Both the position numbers and the translations under genes were made by a program. Positions 1 through 5,079 of a stretch of DNA of 5,079 bases are shown piece after piece. This stretch comes from Sphingobium sp. Lineage in GTDB: Bacteria; Pseudomonadota; Alphaproteobacteria; Sphingomonadales; Sphingomonadaceae. The DNA lies in the NCBI GenBank assembly GCA_020051025.1, contig JAGVJS010000036.1:1-5079 (forward strand), given 5' to 3'. The notes below the pieces were generated by a model. That model worked only from the letters and a program-made list of their open reading frames with translations. It was not told the origin of the DNA and ran no database searches. Every line of letters starts with the position of its first letter. Position 1 is the stretch's first letter.

Positions 1-294
1 AGCCGCTGCGCCGCGATGGGCGACGCGACCGACCTTGGTCCCCATGACCTGGCTTATGTCAGCCCGCGCAGCGCCGCGGCCGTCAGTCGGGCCGGGGCAA
101 TCGGCTATGAAAATCGCCTGCTGCCGTTGCCGCCTTTCCTTATGGAAGGGGGGATGGGGGACTGGAGCCAGATCATCGACGGCCTGCGCCTCACCGGCTT
201 CTTTCTGGAACGGTCGGTGCTGACGGATCGGCGCGCCGACATGCTCGCTGCCCGCGAAAGACTGGTCGATCGCCTCAAAAGAGCGGTTGCCTAA
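1..294 (+). CDS. recO: DNA repair protein RecO, C-terminal part (5' end outside window)
   Basis: The reading frame is open from base 1 and ends at TAA 292-294, giving 97 residues of a longer protein. I recognise the C-terminal half of alphaproteobacterial RecO: a Cys-Ala-Ala-x-Gly start (visible residues 3-7), then [26 protein letters not shown] in the middle, and [13 protein letters not shown] followed by a basic tail ending near [10 protein letters not shown]. RecO works in the RecF pathway, where it helps load RecA onto SSB-coated single-stranded DNA and anneals strands. The N-terminal OB-fold that would confirm the family lies upstream, out of view. The internal ATG at 16 is not a plausible start because the family-like sequence (the Cys motif) begins before it. 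The call relies on remembered family sequence; a less likely alternative is an unrelated protein with a similar tail. Confidence 0.75.
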   Translation, partial: SRCAAMGDATDLGPHDLAYVSPRSAAAVSRAGAIGYENRLLPLPPFLMEGGMGDWSQIIDGLRLTGFFLERSVLTDRRADMLAARERLVDRLKRAVA

Positions 295-299
295 AGCGG

Positions 300-365
300 G
301 TTCGTTCTGCAAAGGCCGGGGCCGACAGCCTGCCCTTTTCTTTCAACCATGGGGCAGTCGCGAAC
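300..365 (+). promoter_or_regulatory. leuB leader with overlapping inverted repeats
   Basis: The 92-base gap before leuB contains several inverted repeats that share arms. CTGCCC (330-335) can pair with GGGCAG (352-357). The same right arm can instead pair with CTGC (307-310) inside a larger imperfect dyad closed by GTTCG (300-304) and CGAAC (361-365). The first arm also overlaps the terminator-like stem at 319-335. Mutually exclusive pairings of this kind resemble attenuation leaders, but I see no leucine-rich leader peptide and no convincing -35/-10 promoter. It may simply be GC-rich spacer. Confidence 0.25.
311..343 (+). terminator. Possible intrinsic terminator after recO
   Basis: Seventeen bases after the recO stop there is an A-run (311-313), a GC-rich segment able to fold (GGGC 319-322 with GCCC 332-335, or an imperfect stem joining AAAGG 311-315 to CCTTT 334-338), and then a T-rich run (336-343, ttttcttt). 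That is the order expected of an intrinsic terminator on the + strand. The stem is short or imperfect in every pairing I tried, so it may be weak or partly read through into leuB. Confidence 0.35.
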
Positions 366-372
366 ATATTGT

Positions 373-377
373 GAGGA
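373..377 (+). promoter_or_regulatory. Ribosome binding site of leuB
   Basis: GAGGA lies nine bases before ATG 387. An in-frame TGA at 372-374, followed by GGA, AGC, AAG and ACC, leaves no other start codon upstream, so ATG 387 is fixed as the furthest possible start. Confidence 0.8.
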
Positions 378-386
378 AGCAAGACC

Positions 387-1430
387 ATGTTGATCGCCCT
401 GTTCCCCGGAGACGGCATCGGCCCCGAAATCGTCGCTCAGGCAAAGCGCGTGCTGGATGCGCTGGCGATTGACGGTCTGACCTATGAGGACGGTCTGGTC
501 GGCGGCGCGGCTTACAAGGCGGTCGGCCATCCGCTTCCGCCTGAAACGCTGGACGTTGCCAGGCGCGCCGACGCCATCCTGTTTGGCGCGGTCGGCGATC
601 CCGACTGCGATTCGCTGGAACGCCATCTGCGCCCGGAACAGGCGATCCTGGGCCTGCGCAAGGAACTGGGCCTCTTCTCCAACCTGCGCCCGGCCAAGGT
701 TTTTCCCGAACTGGCGCATGAAAGCGCGCTCAAGCCCGAAGTCGCCGGCTCCATCGACCTGCTGATCGTCCGTGAAACCAATGGCGACGTCTATTTCGGC
801 GAAAAGGGCTTTCGCCAGACCACCGATGGCCTGCGCGAAGGCTATGACATCATGTCGTACAACGAAGCCGAAGTGCGCCGCATCGCCCATGCCGGTTTCC
901 AGGCCGCCCGCGCGCGTCGTGGCAAGCTCTGTTCGGTGGACAAGGCCAATGTGCTGGAAACCAGCCAGCTCTGGCGCGACGTGGTGATCGAAGTGTCGGC
1001 CGACTATCCCGACGTCGCTCTGACCCATATGTATGTGGACAATGCCGCGATGCAGCTGGTCCGCAATCCCGGCCAGTTCGACGTCATCGTCACCGGCAAT
1101 CTGTTCGGCGACATTCTCTCCGATCAGGCGAGCATGTGCGTCGGCTCCATTGGCATGCTGGCGTCGGCTACGCTGAACGGCAGCGGCCAGGGCCTGTACG
1201 AGCCGATCCACGGCTCCGCGCCCGACATTGCCGGTCAGGGCAAGGCCAATCCGCTGGCCACCATCCTGTCCGCTGCGATGATGCTGCGCTATTCGCTGAA
1301 CCTGCCCGAACAGGCCGACCGTATCGAAACCGCAGTCGCGAAGGCGCTGGCCAATGGCGCACGTTCGCCTGACCTTGGCGGCACGATGAACACGGTGGAG
1401 ATGGGCGACGCCGTGCTGGCGGTCCTCTGA
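387..1430 (+). CDS. leuB: 3-isopropylmalate dehydrogenase LeuB
   Basis: Cytosolic enzyme of leucine synthesis. It oxidises (2R,3S)-3-isopropylmalate with NAD+ and decarboxylates it to 4-methyl-2-oxopentanoate, using Mg2+ or Mn2+. At 347 residues it has the usual bacterial LeuB length. Visible motifs in order: GDGIGPE (8-14); [13 protein letters not shown] with substrate arginines R91 and R101; [10 protein letters not shown] (129-138) with the third arginine R129 and the catalytic tyrosine Y136; SVDKANVL with the catalytic lysine K186; VDN with the metal-binding D218; [11 protein letters not shown] (236-246) with metal ligands D242 and D246; and the NAD-binding stretch [19 protein letters not shown] (271-289), where D280 is the residue that favours NAD over NADP. 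This rules out isocitrate dehydrogenase as the likelier member of the superfamily; tartrate dehydrogenase is a weaker alternative. No key residue is missing. leuC and leuD are not adjacent in the visible sequence. Confidence 0.96.
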   Translation: MLIALFPGDGIGPEIVAQAKRVLDALAIDGLTYEDGLVGGAAYKAVGHPLPPETLDVARRADAILFGAVGDPDCDSLERHLRPEQAILGLRKELGLFSNLRPAKVFPELAHESALKPEVAGSIDLLIVRETNGDVYFGEKGFRQTTDGLREGYDIMSYNEAEVRRIAHAGFQAARARRGKLCSVDKANVLETSQLWRDVVIEVSADYPDVALTHMYVDNAAMQLVRNPGQFDVIVTGNLFGDILSDQASMCVGSIGMLASATLNGSGQGLYEPIHGSAPDIAGQGKANPLATILSAAMMLRYSLNLPEQADRIETAVAKALANGARSPDLGGTMNTVEMGDAVLAVL

Positions 1431-1438
1431 CCGCTCGG

Positions 1439-1458
1439 TTCGTCGCATAAGCGACGGA
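1439..1458 (+). terminator. Hairpin after leuB, possible weak terminator
   Basis: CGTCGC (1441-1446) and GCGACG (1451-1456) form a perfect six-base stem around the loop ATAA, extendable by a G-U and a T-A pair to 1439-1458. It begins eight bases after the leuB stop and is followed by AT-rich sequence (1459-1472, about 13 of 14 bases A or T). The tract opens with A's rather than an uninterrupted T-run, so it is a poor match to a classic rho-independent terminator. It could also be a 3'-end stabilising hairpin for leuB mRNA. Confidence 0.4.
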
Positions 1459-1473
1459 AAAATTTAAGTTTTA

Positions 1474-1508
1474 CGTCCCCATGCCGATCTAATCGGAAAA
1501 TGGGGACG
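1474..1508 (+). promoter_or_regulatory. Nested inverted repeat just before the hemerythrin-like gene
   Basis: A perfect nine-base outer arm CGTCCCCAT (1474-1482) is matched by ATGGGGACG (1500-1508). Inside it CCGAT (1484-1488) is matched by ATCGG (1492-1496) around a three-base centre. The whole dyad is 35 bases, with a one-base bulge against a three-base one. The right arm holds GGGGA (1502-1506), the only Shine-Dalgarno-like run, seven bases before ATG 1514. As RNA the hairpin would bury that site; as DNA it is a near-symmetric operator candidate. TCTAAT (1488-1493) in its centre resembles a -10 box, but I find no good -35 partner. Confidence 0.6.
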
Positions 1509-1513
1509 CACAA

Positions 1514-1933
1514 ATGCATATCGAATTGACGCAGGGGCATGACGACCTGCGCGCGGCCATGCGGGATTTTGCGCATATTCTGCAATCGGCGACGGTCCAG
1601 GATATGCCGGAAGTCGCCCGCCGTCGTACCCGTTTCTCGCAACTGTTCCGCGATCATATGGGGCAGGAGGACGCAATGATCACGACGCTGCGTCGCGGCC
1701 CGCTCACGCCACAGGCGGACGGCGTGCTGCGCGACCATAGCCGGGCGATGGTCACGCTGTTCCTGCGTTACAGCGACCATATCAAATATTGGACCCCGAC
1801 CCAGATCGGTCAGGACTGGCGCGGATATCGGGATGCGGTGCTGATCCTCCAGAACGGCCTGTACGACCGGATGGAATGGGAGGAAGACCATCTCCACCCG
1901 CTCTTCACCGGTCCCAGCCTGCGAGCAGCCTGA
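1514..1933 (+). CDS. Hemerythrin-like (HHE) domain protein, probably with a degenerate iron site
   Basis: A 139-residue soluble protein, mostly helical, with no signal peptide or membrane segment. The spacing of His and acidic residues matches a hemerythrin-type four-helix bundle: H9 (QGHDDLR, helix A), H48-x3-E52 (FRDHMGQEDAM, helix B), H75 (LRDHSRAM, helix C) and an EE pair E123-E124 in LYDRMEWEEDHLHPLF (helix D). In the usual helix D pattern (H, three residues, EE, then LFP) the histidine position here is R119, so one canonical ligand seems replaced. Proteins of this family bind a di-iron or mononuclear iron centre and take part in oxygen, nitric oxide or iron responses; nothing here says which. 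The start is fixed: an in-frame TAA at 1490-1492 precedes it and there is no other start codon between. It sits alone between leuB and the dehydratase, 83 and 61 bases from them. Other four-helix proteins remain possible. Confidence 0.7.
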   Translation: MHIELTQGHDDLRAAMRDFAHILQSATVQDMPEVARRRTRFSQLFRDHMGQEDAMITTLRRGPLTPQADGVLRDHSRAMVTLFLRYSDHIKYWTPTQIGQDWRGYRDAVLILQNGLYDRMEWEEDHLHPLFTGPSLRAA

Positions 1934-1983
1934 ACGGTCCAATTTGCCGGCATCGGTCCTGTCCTACTCTGCGTCTGGCAGAT

Positions 1984-1988
1984 AAGGG
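1984..1988 (+). promoter_or_regulatory. Ribosome binding site of the dehydratase gene
   Basis: AAGGG lies six bases before ATG 1995. An in-frame TAA at 1983-1985 overlaps it, so no upstream start is possible. The 61-base gap before this gene holds only a small stem (TCTGC 1968-1972 with GCAGA 1978-1982) and no T-run, so transcription from the hemerythrin-like gene could continue into it. Confidence 0.6.
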
Positions 1989-1994
1989 CAGACC

Positions 1995-2987
1995 ATGACC
2001 GATTTTTCGCTCGCTTCCCTTCGTGCCGCCGCCGCCATGGTTCATGCGCAGGTGCCGCCGACGCCCCAATATGCCTGGCCGCTGCTCGGTCGTCGAAGCG
2101 GTTGCGATCTGTGGGTAAAGCATGAAAACCACACGCCGACTGGCGCCTTCAAGGTGCGCGGTGCGATAACCTATATCGACTGGCTGCGTCGCGCGCACCC
2201 CGAAGTGACCGGCATCATCACTGCGACCCGCGGCAATCACGGTCAGGCGCAGGTTCGTGCCGCCACCGCCGCCGGCCTGTCCGCCACCATCATCGTCCCC
2301 CACGGCAACGCGCTGGAAAAAAATGCCGCGATGCGCGCTTTTGGCGCGAACCTCATCGAACATGGCCATGATTTCGACAGCGCGAAGGCGGAGGCCGTCC
2401 GCATGGCGGAGGAGCAGGGCCTGTTCATGGTCCCGGCCTATCATGAGCAACTGGTGCGCGGCGTCGCGAGCTATGGGCTGGAACTATTTGATGCGGTGCC
2501 GGACCTCGACACCGTCTACGTCCCGGTCGGTTGCGGATCGGGCCTGTGCGGTACGATCGCGGCCCGCGACGCGCTTGGCCTGAAGACGAGAGTGGTGGGC
2601 GTCGTGTCCGCCCATGTCGACGCCGCCAAGCGTAGCTTCGAAGCGGGCCGTCTGATCGCTTCGCCCACTGCCCACACCTTTGCCGATGGGGTGGCGGTCT
2701 GCACCCCGGTGCAGGCCGCGCTCGACTATTTCGGGCCGCGCGCCGACCGCTTCGTCGCCGTCACCGATGATGAAGTGGCCGAAGCGATTCGCATCTACTG
2801 GCAGGACACACATAATCTCGCCGAAGGCGCCGGCGCGGTCGCATTGGCCGCCTGCTTGCAGGAAAAGGCGCGAATGTCGGGCAAGAAGGTTGCGGTTATC
2901 CTCTCGGGCGGTAATGGCGACATGAGCCAGATGGCCGAGATATTGGGCGGCGCGACGCCGCGGGTAGAATTGCGGAAGGCGATATGA
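1995..2987 (+). CDS. PLP-dependent threonine/serine dehydratase family protein
   Basis: Fold-type II PLP enzyme of the threonine dehydratase / serine racemase family, 330 residues. Motifs: HENHTPTGAFKVRGA with Schiff-base lysine K53; the substrate-carboxylate loop ATRGNHGQ (77-84); a phosphate-binding glycine loop VGCGSGLCG (178-186); DGVAV (231-235); AEGAGAVALAA (276-286); and SGGNGD (304-309), with S304 placed to bind the PLP ring nitrogen. The expected reaction is deamination of L-threonine to 2-oxobutyrate or L-serine to pyruvate. The length is like catabolic TdcB; there is no C-terminal ACT-like domain, so it is not a feedback-inhibited, IlvA-type enzyme. The glycine loop differs from the GGGGL of classical threonine dehydratases, so a related hydroxy-amino acid such as phenylserine or hydroxyaspartate is possible, and I give no gene symbol. 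Its stop overlaps the metZ start as ATGA, which argues for translational coupling and a shared role in threonine/homoserine-derived metabolism. Confidence 0.88.
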   Translation: MTDFSLASLRAAAAMVHAQVPPTPQYAWPLLGRRSGCDLWVKHENHTPTGAFKVRGAITYIDWLRRAHPEVTGIITATRGNHGQAQVRAATAAGLSATIIVPHGNALEKNAAMRAFGANLIEHGHDFDSAKAEAVRMAEEQGLFMVPAYHEQLVRGVASYGLELFDAVPDLDTVYVPVGCGSGLCGTIAARDALGLKTRVVGVVSAHVDAAKRSFEAGRLIASPTAHTFADGVAVCTPVQAALDYFGPRADRFVAVTDDEVAEAIRIYWQDTHNLAEGAGAVALAACLQEKARMSGKKVAVILSGGNGDMSQMAEILGGATPRVELRKAI

Positions 2988-4192
2988 AGCGGAAAAGCGG
3001 TCAGAACCCGGAGATCACGAAGAACTGGAAGCCGGCGACGCTGGCCATTCGCGGCGGCACCGCCCGCAGCGAATACGGCGAAACGTCCGAAGCGCTCTTC
3101 CTGACCAGCGGCTACAGCTATGATCGGGCAGAGGATGCCGCCGCGCGCTTCGCCGGTGAGCAGCAGGGGATGACATACAGCCGTCTGCAAAATCCGACCG
3201 TCGAAATGCTGGAACAGCGTATCGCCCTGCTGGAAGGGGCGGAAGCCTGCCGCGCCACCGCCAGCGGCATGGCCGCGATGACCGCCGCCCTGCTGTGCCA
3301 GTTGTCCGCAGGCGATCATGTCGTCGGTGCCAAGGCTGCCTTTGGCTCCTGCCGCTGGCTGACTGATACGCTGCTGCCGCGCTTCGGCATTGAAACCACG
3401 ACCATCGACGGCAGCGATGTCGCTGCATGGGAAGCGGCGGTGCGTCCCAATACTAAGGTTTTCTTTTTCGAAACCCCGGCCAATCCGACCATGGACGTGG
3501 TCGATCTGGCGGCGGTCTGCGCCATCGCCAGGGCGCGGGGCATCACCACCGTCGTCGACAATGCCTTCGCCTCGCCCGCATTGCAGCGGCCGATGGAGTT
3601 TGGTGCCGACGTCGTCGCCTATAGCGCGACCAAGATGATGGACGGGCAGGGCAGGGTGCTCGCCGGCGCCATTTGCGGCACGCGCGACTGGATCGACAAT
3701 GTCCTGTTGCCCTTCCATCGGAACACCGGTCCGACGCTCAGCGCTTTCAACGCCTGGGTGGTGCTGAAAGGGCTGGAGACGCTGGACCTGCGCATCCGCC
3801 GCCAGAGTGATAATGCGCTCAAGGTGGCCAAATTCCTGGAAGGACGGGTAGCCAAGGTCAATTATCCGGGTCTGGAAAGTCATCCGCAGCATGCGTTGGC
3901 CATGCAGCAGATGGATGCGGCCGGCCCGATCTTCTCGCTCTATGTCGGCGGCGGCCGGGCGGAGGCGCACGGTCTGCTCAATGGCCTCGAACTGGTCGAT
4001 ATCAGCAACAATATCGGCGACTCGCGCTCGCTCATGACCCATCCGGCTTCCACCACCCATTATGGCATGGCGGAAGCAGCGCGGCTGGAAGTCGGCATCA
4101 CCGAAGATATGCTGCGCCTCAATGTGGGGCTGGAAGATGCGGACGATGTCATCGCCGATCTGGATCAGGCGCTGCGCACGATAGGGCGTTGA
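2984..4192 (+). CDS. metZ: O-succinylhomoserine sulfhydrylase MetZ
   Basis: PLP enzyme of the Cys/Met metabolism family (fold type I), 402 residues, the usual length for MetZ. It joins O-succinylhomoserine with sulfide to give homocysteine and succinate, the direct sulfhydrylation route to methionine. Visible motifs: RGGTARSEYGETSEALFLTSGY (23-44) near the N-terminus, YSRLQNPT (65-72), the phosphate-binding SGMAA (94-98), ETPANP (163-168), VDNAF with D192 at the PLP ring nitrogen, SATK with Schiff-base lysine K217 followed by the MetZ-like DGQGRVLAG, THPASTTH (352-359), and LRLNVGLED with R378 for the substrate carboxylate. The DGQGR block and the ETSEALFLTSGY start favour MetZ over MetB (cystathionine gamma-synthase) and MetY, though substrate preference cannot be proven by eye. 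The start is ATG within the ATGA overlap with the dehydratase; GGAAGG (2974-2979) four bases upstream serves as ribosome binding site. Confidence 0.92.
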   Translation: MKRKSGQNPEITKNWKPATLAIRGGTARSEYGETSEALFLTSGYSYDRAEDAAARFAGEQQGMTYSRLQNPTVEMLEQRIALLEGAEACRATASGMAAMTAALLCQLSAGDHVVGAKAAFGSCRWLTDTLLPRFGIETTTIDGSDVAAWEAAVRPNTKVFFFETPANPTMDVVDLAAVCAIARARGITTVVDNAFASPALQRPMEFGADVVAYSATKMMDGQGRVLAGAICGTRDWIDNVLLPFHRNTGPTLSAFNAWVVLKGLETLDLRIRRQSDNALKVAKFLEGRVAKVNYPGLESHPQHALAMQQMDAAGPIFSLYVGGGRAEAHGLLNGLELVDISNNIGDSRSLMTHPASTTHYGMAEAARLEVGITEDMLRLNVGLEDADDVIADLDQALRTIGR

Positions 4193-4224
4193 CGACTAAG
4201 GGGGTTAGGGCGCATTTCTGAGAT

Positions 4225-4629
4225 ATGACGGTGCTTGCGCTCTTCCCCTTTCACGCCACCACGCGGGACGTTACGGTCCATGTCGCGGTCACCTTTCTGC
4301 CCGAACAATCGGAGCCGGATCGGGGGCGCTGGTTCTGGGCCTATCATATCCGTATCGAAAATCAGGGCGACCAGCCGGTCCAGCTTCTGACCCGTCACTG
4401 GATCATCACCGACGGGCGCGGCGCCCAGCATCGTGTGGATGGCGATGGCGTGGTTGGTGAGCAACCAGTTGTGCAGCCGGGGAAAAGCTATGACTATGTA
4501 TCGGGTTGCCCTCTCAATACGCCGACCGGCTCGATGAAGGGCAGCTATCGCATGATCGGTGTCGGTGGAGAGACCTTTGAAGTCGCCATTCCCCATTTCG
4601 CCCTGGTTGCACCGGCGGTGGCCGAATGA
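4225..4629 (+). CDS. apaG: ApaG family protein (Co2+/Mg2+ efflux-associated)
   Basis: A 134-residue single-domain ApaG (DUF525), slightly longer than the roughly 125 residues of the enterobacterial protein. The fold is a fibronectin-III-like beta sandwich. Visible family signatures: TFLPEQSEPDRGRWFWAYHIRIEN (23-46), VQLLTRHWIITDGRG (52-66), VVGEQPVVQPG (76-86) and SGCPLNTPTGSMKGSY (93-108). The molecular role is unresolved; genetic work in enterics links it to cobalt/magnesium homeostasis, and similar domains occur in F-box proteins. In enterics apaG lies with rsmA and apaH; neither is beside it here. An in-frame TGA at 4219-4221 fixes ATG 4225 as the start. The upstream ribosome binding site is weak (only TGAGA nearby), which fits dependence on metZ translation 32 bases upstream. 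The stop overlaps the next gene as ATGA. Confidence 0.93.
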   Translation: MTVLALFPFHATTRDVTVHVAVTFLPEQSEPDRGRWFWAYHIRIENQGDQPVQLLTRHWIITDGRGAQHRVDGDGVVGEQPVVQPGKSYDYVSGCPLNTPTGSMKGSYRMIGVGGETFEVAIPHFALVAPAVAE

Positions 4630-5079
4630 AGCGGACTCATTTGCCACTGAATGGCCTGCGCGTACTGGATGCTGCCGCGCGGCACCTGTCCTTCACCCGC
4701 GCGGCAGACGAACTGGCGGTGACGCCGGCCGCCGTGGGTCAGCAGATTCGCGCGCTGGAGGATATGCTGGGCGTCGTCCTTTTCCGCCGCACGCCCAAGG
4801 GACTGGAACTGACCCCGGAAACCGAAGCCGGCCTTGATGCCCTGCGCGCCGGCTTTCTGGAGTTTGAGGAGGCCGTTCGCGCGATGCAGGCGGGTCAATC
4901 CAGTAACGCGCTGACCATCGCCGCGCCGCGCGATATCACCGCAAAGTGGCTCCAGCCGCGTCTGGCCGCCTATGCTGCCAGCCAGCCGGACCTGAGTTTT
5001 CAGCTGATATCGGCGGACGAAGCGCTGGATTTTACCGAAGCCAATCTGGATATCGCCCTGCGCCTGAGCGACGGCGCTG
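4626..5079 (+). CDS. LysR family transcriptional regulator, GcvA-like (3' end outside window)
   Basis: Opens at ATG 4626, in a four-base overlap with the apaG stop, and stays open to the last base, giving 151 residues of an expected ~300. The N-terminus (LPLNGLRVLDAAARHLSFTRAADELAVTPAAVGQQIRALEDMLGVVLFRRTPKGLELTPE) is a LysR winged helix-turn-helix, about residues 7-65, with the HTH at roughly 22-44. The LPLNGLRVLDAAARHLSFTRAA opening matches the GcvA/AmpR subgroup. The linker helix follows (about 66-93), then the first strand of the effector domain, ALTIAAPRDITAKWLQPRL (95-113). The usual Ser of the recognition helix (AVSxQI) is Gly here (AVGQQI). Its target and effector are unknown. LysR genes are often divergent from their targets; this one is co-directional at the end of a gene cluster, so its target may be elsewhere. 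Confidence 0.92.
   Translation, partial: MKRTHLPLNGLRVLDAAARHLSFTRAADELAVTPAAVGQQIRALEDMLGVVLFRRTPKGLELTPETEAGLDALRAGFLEFEEAVRAMQAGQSSNALTIAAPRDITAKWLQPRLAAYAASQPDLSFQLISADEALDFTEANLDIALRLSDGA

Noticed and set aside
287..472. Small + strand frame crossing the leuB leader, considered as a leucine leader peptide
   Set aside because: It has no leucine run, is very Arg-rich, and reads through into leuB in another frame, so it does not look like an attenuation peptide.
291..1448. 385-residue open frame on the - strand opposite leuB
   Set aside because: It lies entirely antisense to an unmistakable leuB, is rich in Arg, Gln, His and Gly as expected from the reverse of GC-biased codons, and shows no family motif.
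1456..1478. GGAA...CGTC considered as an EcfG-type stress promoter before the hemerythrin-like gene
   Set aside because: Spacing between the elements is about 13-14 bases rather than the usual 16-17, and the -10 element is not the expected CGTT.
1968..1993. Short inverted repeats (TCTGC/GCAGA and GTCTG/CAGAC) before the dehydratase
   Set aside because: Only five bases each, mutually overlapping, with no T-run; at this length they are expected by chance.
1905..2450. 181-residue - strand frame covering the gap before the dehydratase
   Set aside because: Mostly antisense to the dehydratase, low-complexity Gly/Arg content, no plausible ribosome binding site or motif.
2795..4060. 421-residue open frame on the - strand opposite the dehydratase end and metZ
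   Set aside because: Long antisense frames are common opposite GC-rich genes. The composition is typical of a shadow frame, with no recognisable domain, and it overlaps two clear genes.
1..5079. Search for mobile elements, CRISPR arrays, tRNAs, toxin-antitoxin or defence genes
   Set aside because: All stretches over 100 bases are filled by housekeeping-type genes on one strand, with even base composition and no direct repeats or integrase-like sequence, so nothing supports an accessory or undescribed system.

Overview
The window reads as ordinary GC-rich chromosome from an alphaproteobacterium, most likely a sphingomonad (Sphingobium or Sphingomonas type). This rests on the strong G/C bias at third codon positions, a RecO C-terminus and an ApaG of the type I associate with that group, and the O-succinylhomoserine (MetZ) route to methionine. 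The assignment comes from remembered family sequence, not from a search. All supported genes lie on the + strand.

Layout: (1) 1-294 is the 3' end of a gene that looks like recO (DNA repair). (2) 295-386 is a 92-base gap with a terminator-like hairpin and overlapping inverted repeats, ending in a good ribosome binding site. (3) 387-1430 is leuB, complete, with all key catalytic and NAD-binding residues. (4) 1431-1513 is an 83-base gap holding two hairpins. The second is a nested dyad that ends five bases before the next start codon and contains its likely ribosome binding site. (5) 1514-1933 is a small four-helix, hemerythrin-like protein that seems to lack one canonical iron-binding histidine. 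(6) 1995-2987 is a PLP enzyme of the threonine/serine dehydratase family, overlapping by four bases with (7) 2984-4192, metZ. (8) 4225-4629 is apaG, overlapping by four bases with (9) 4626-5079, the first 151 residues of a GcvA-like LysR regulator that runs off the end.

How the genes fit together: leuB, the dehydratase and metZ all belong to amino-acid metabolism around the aspartate and branched-chain families. MetZ sends O-succinylhomoserine to homocysteine. If the dehydratase acts on threonine, it makes 2-oxobutyrate for isoleucine. LeuB performs the oxidative decarboxylation step of leucine synthesis. The two ATGA overlaps (dehydratase-metZ and apaG-lysR) and the 32-base metZ-apaG gap suggest that 1995 to the window end is one transcription unit. 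Whether the hemerythrin-like gene belongs to it is unclear.

I see no mobile element, CRISPR array, tRNA, rRNA or obvious new multi-gene system. The points most worth a second look are the nested dyad before the hemerythrin-like gene, that protein's missing ligand, and the overlapping inverted repeats in the leuB leader.
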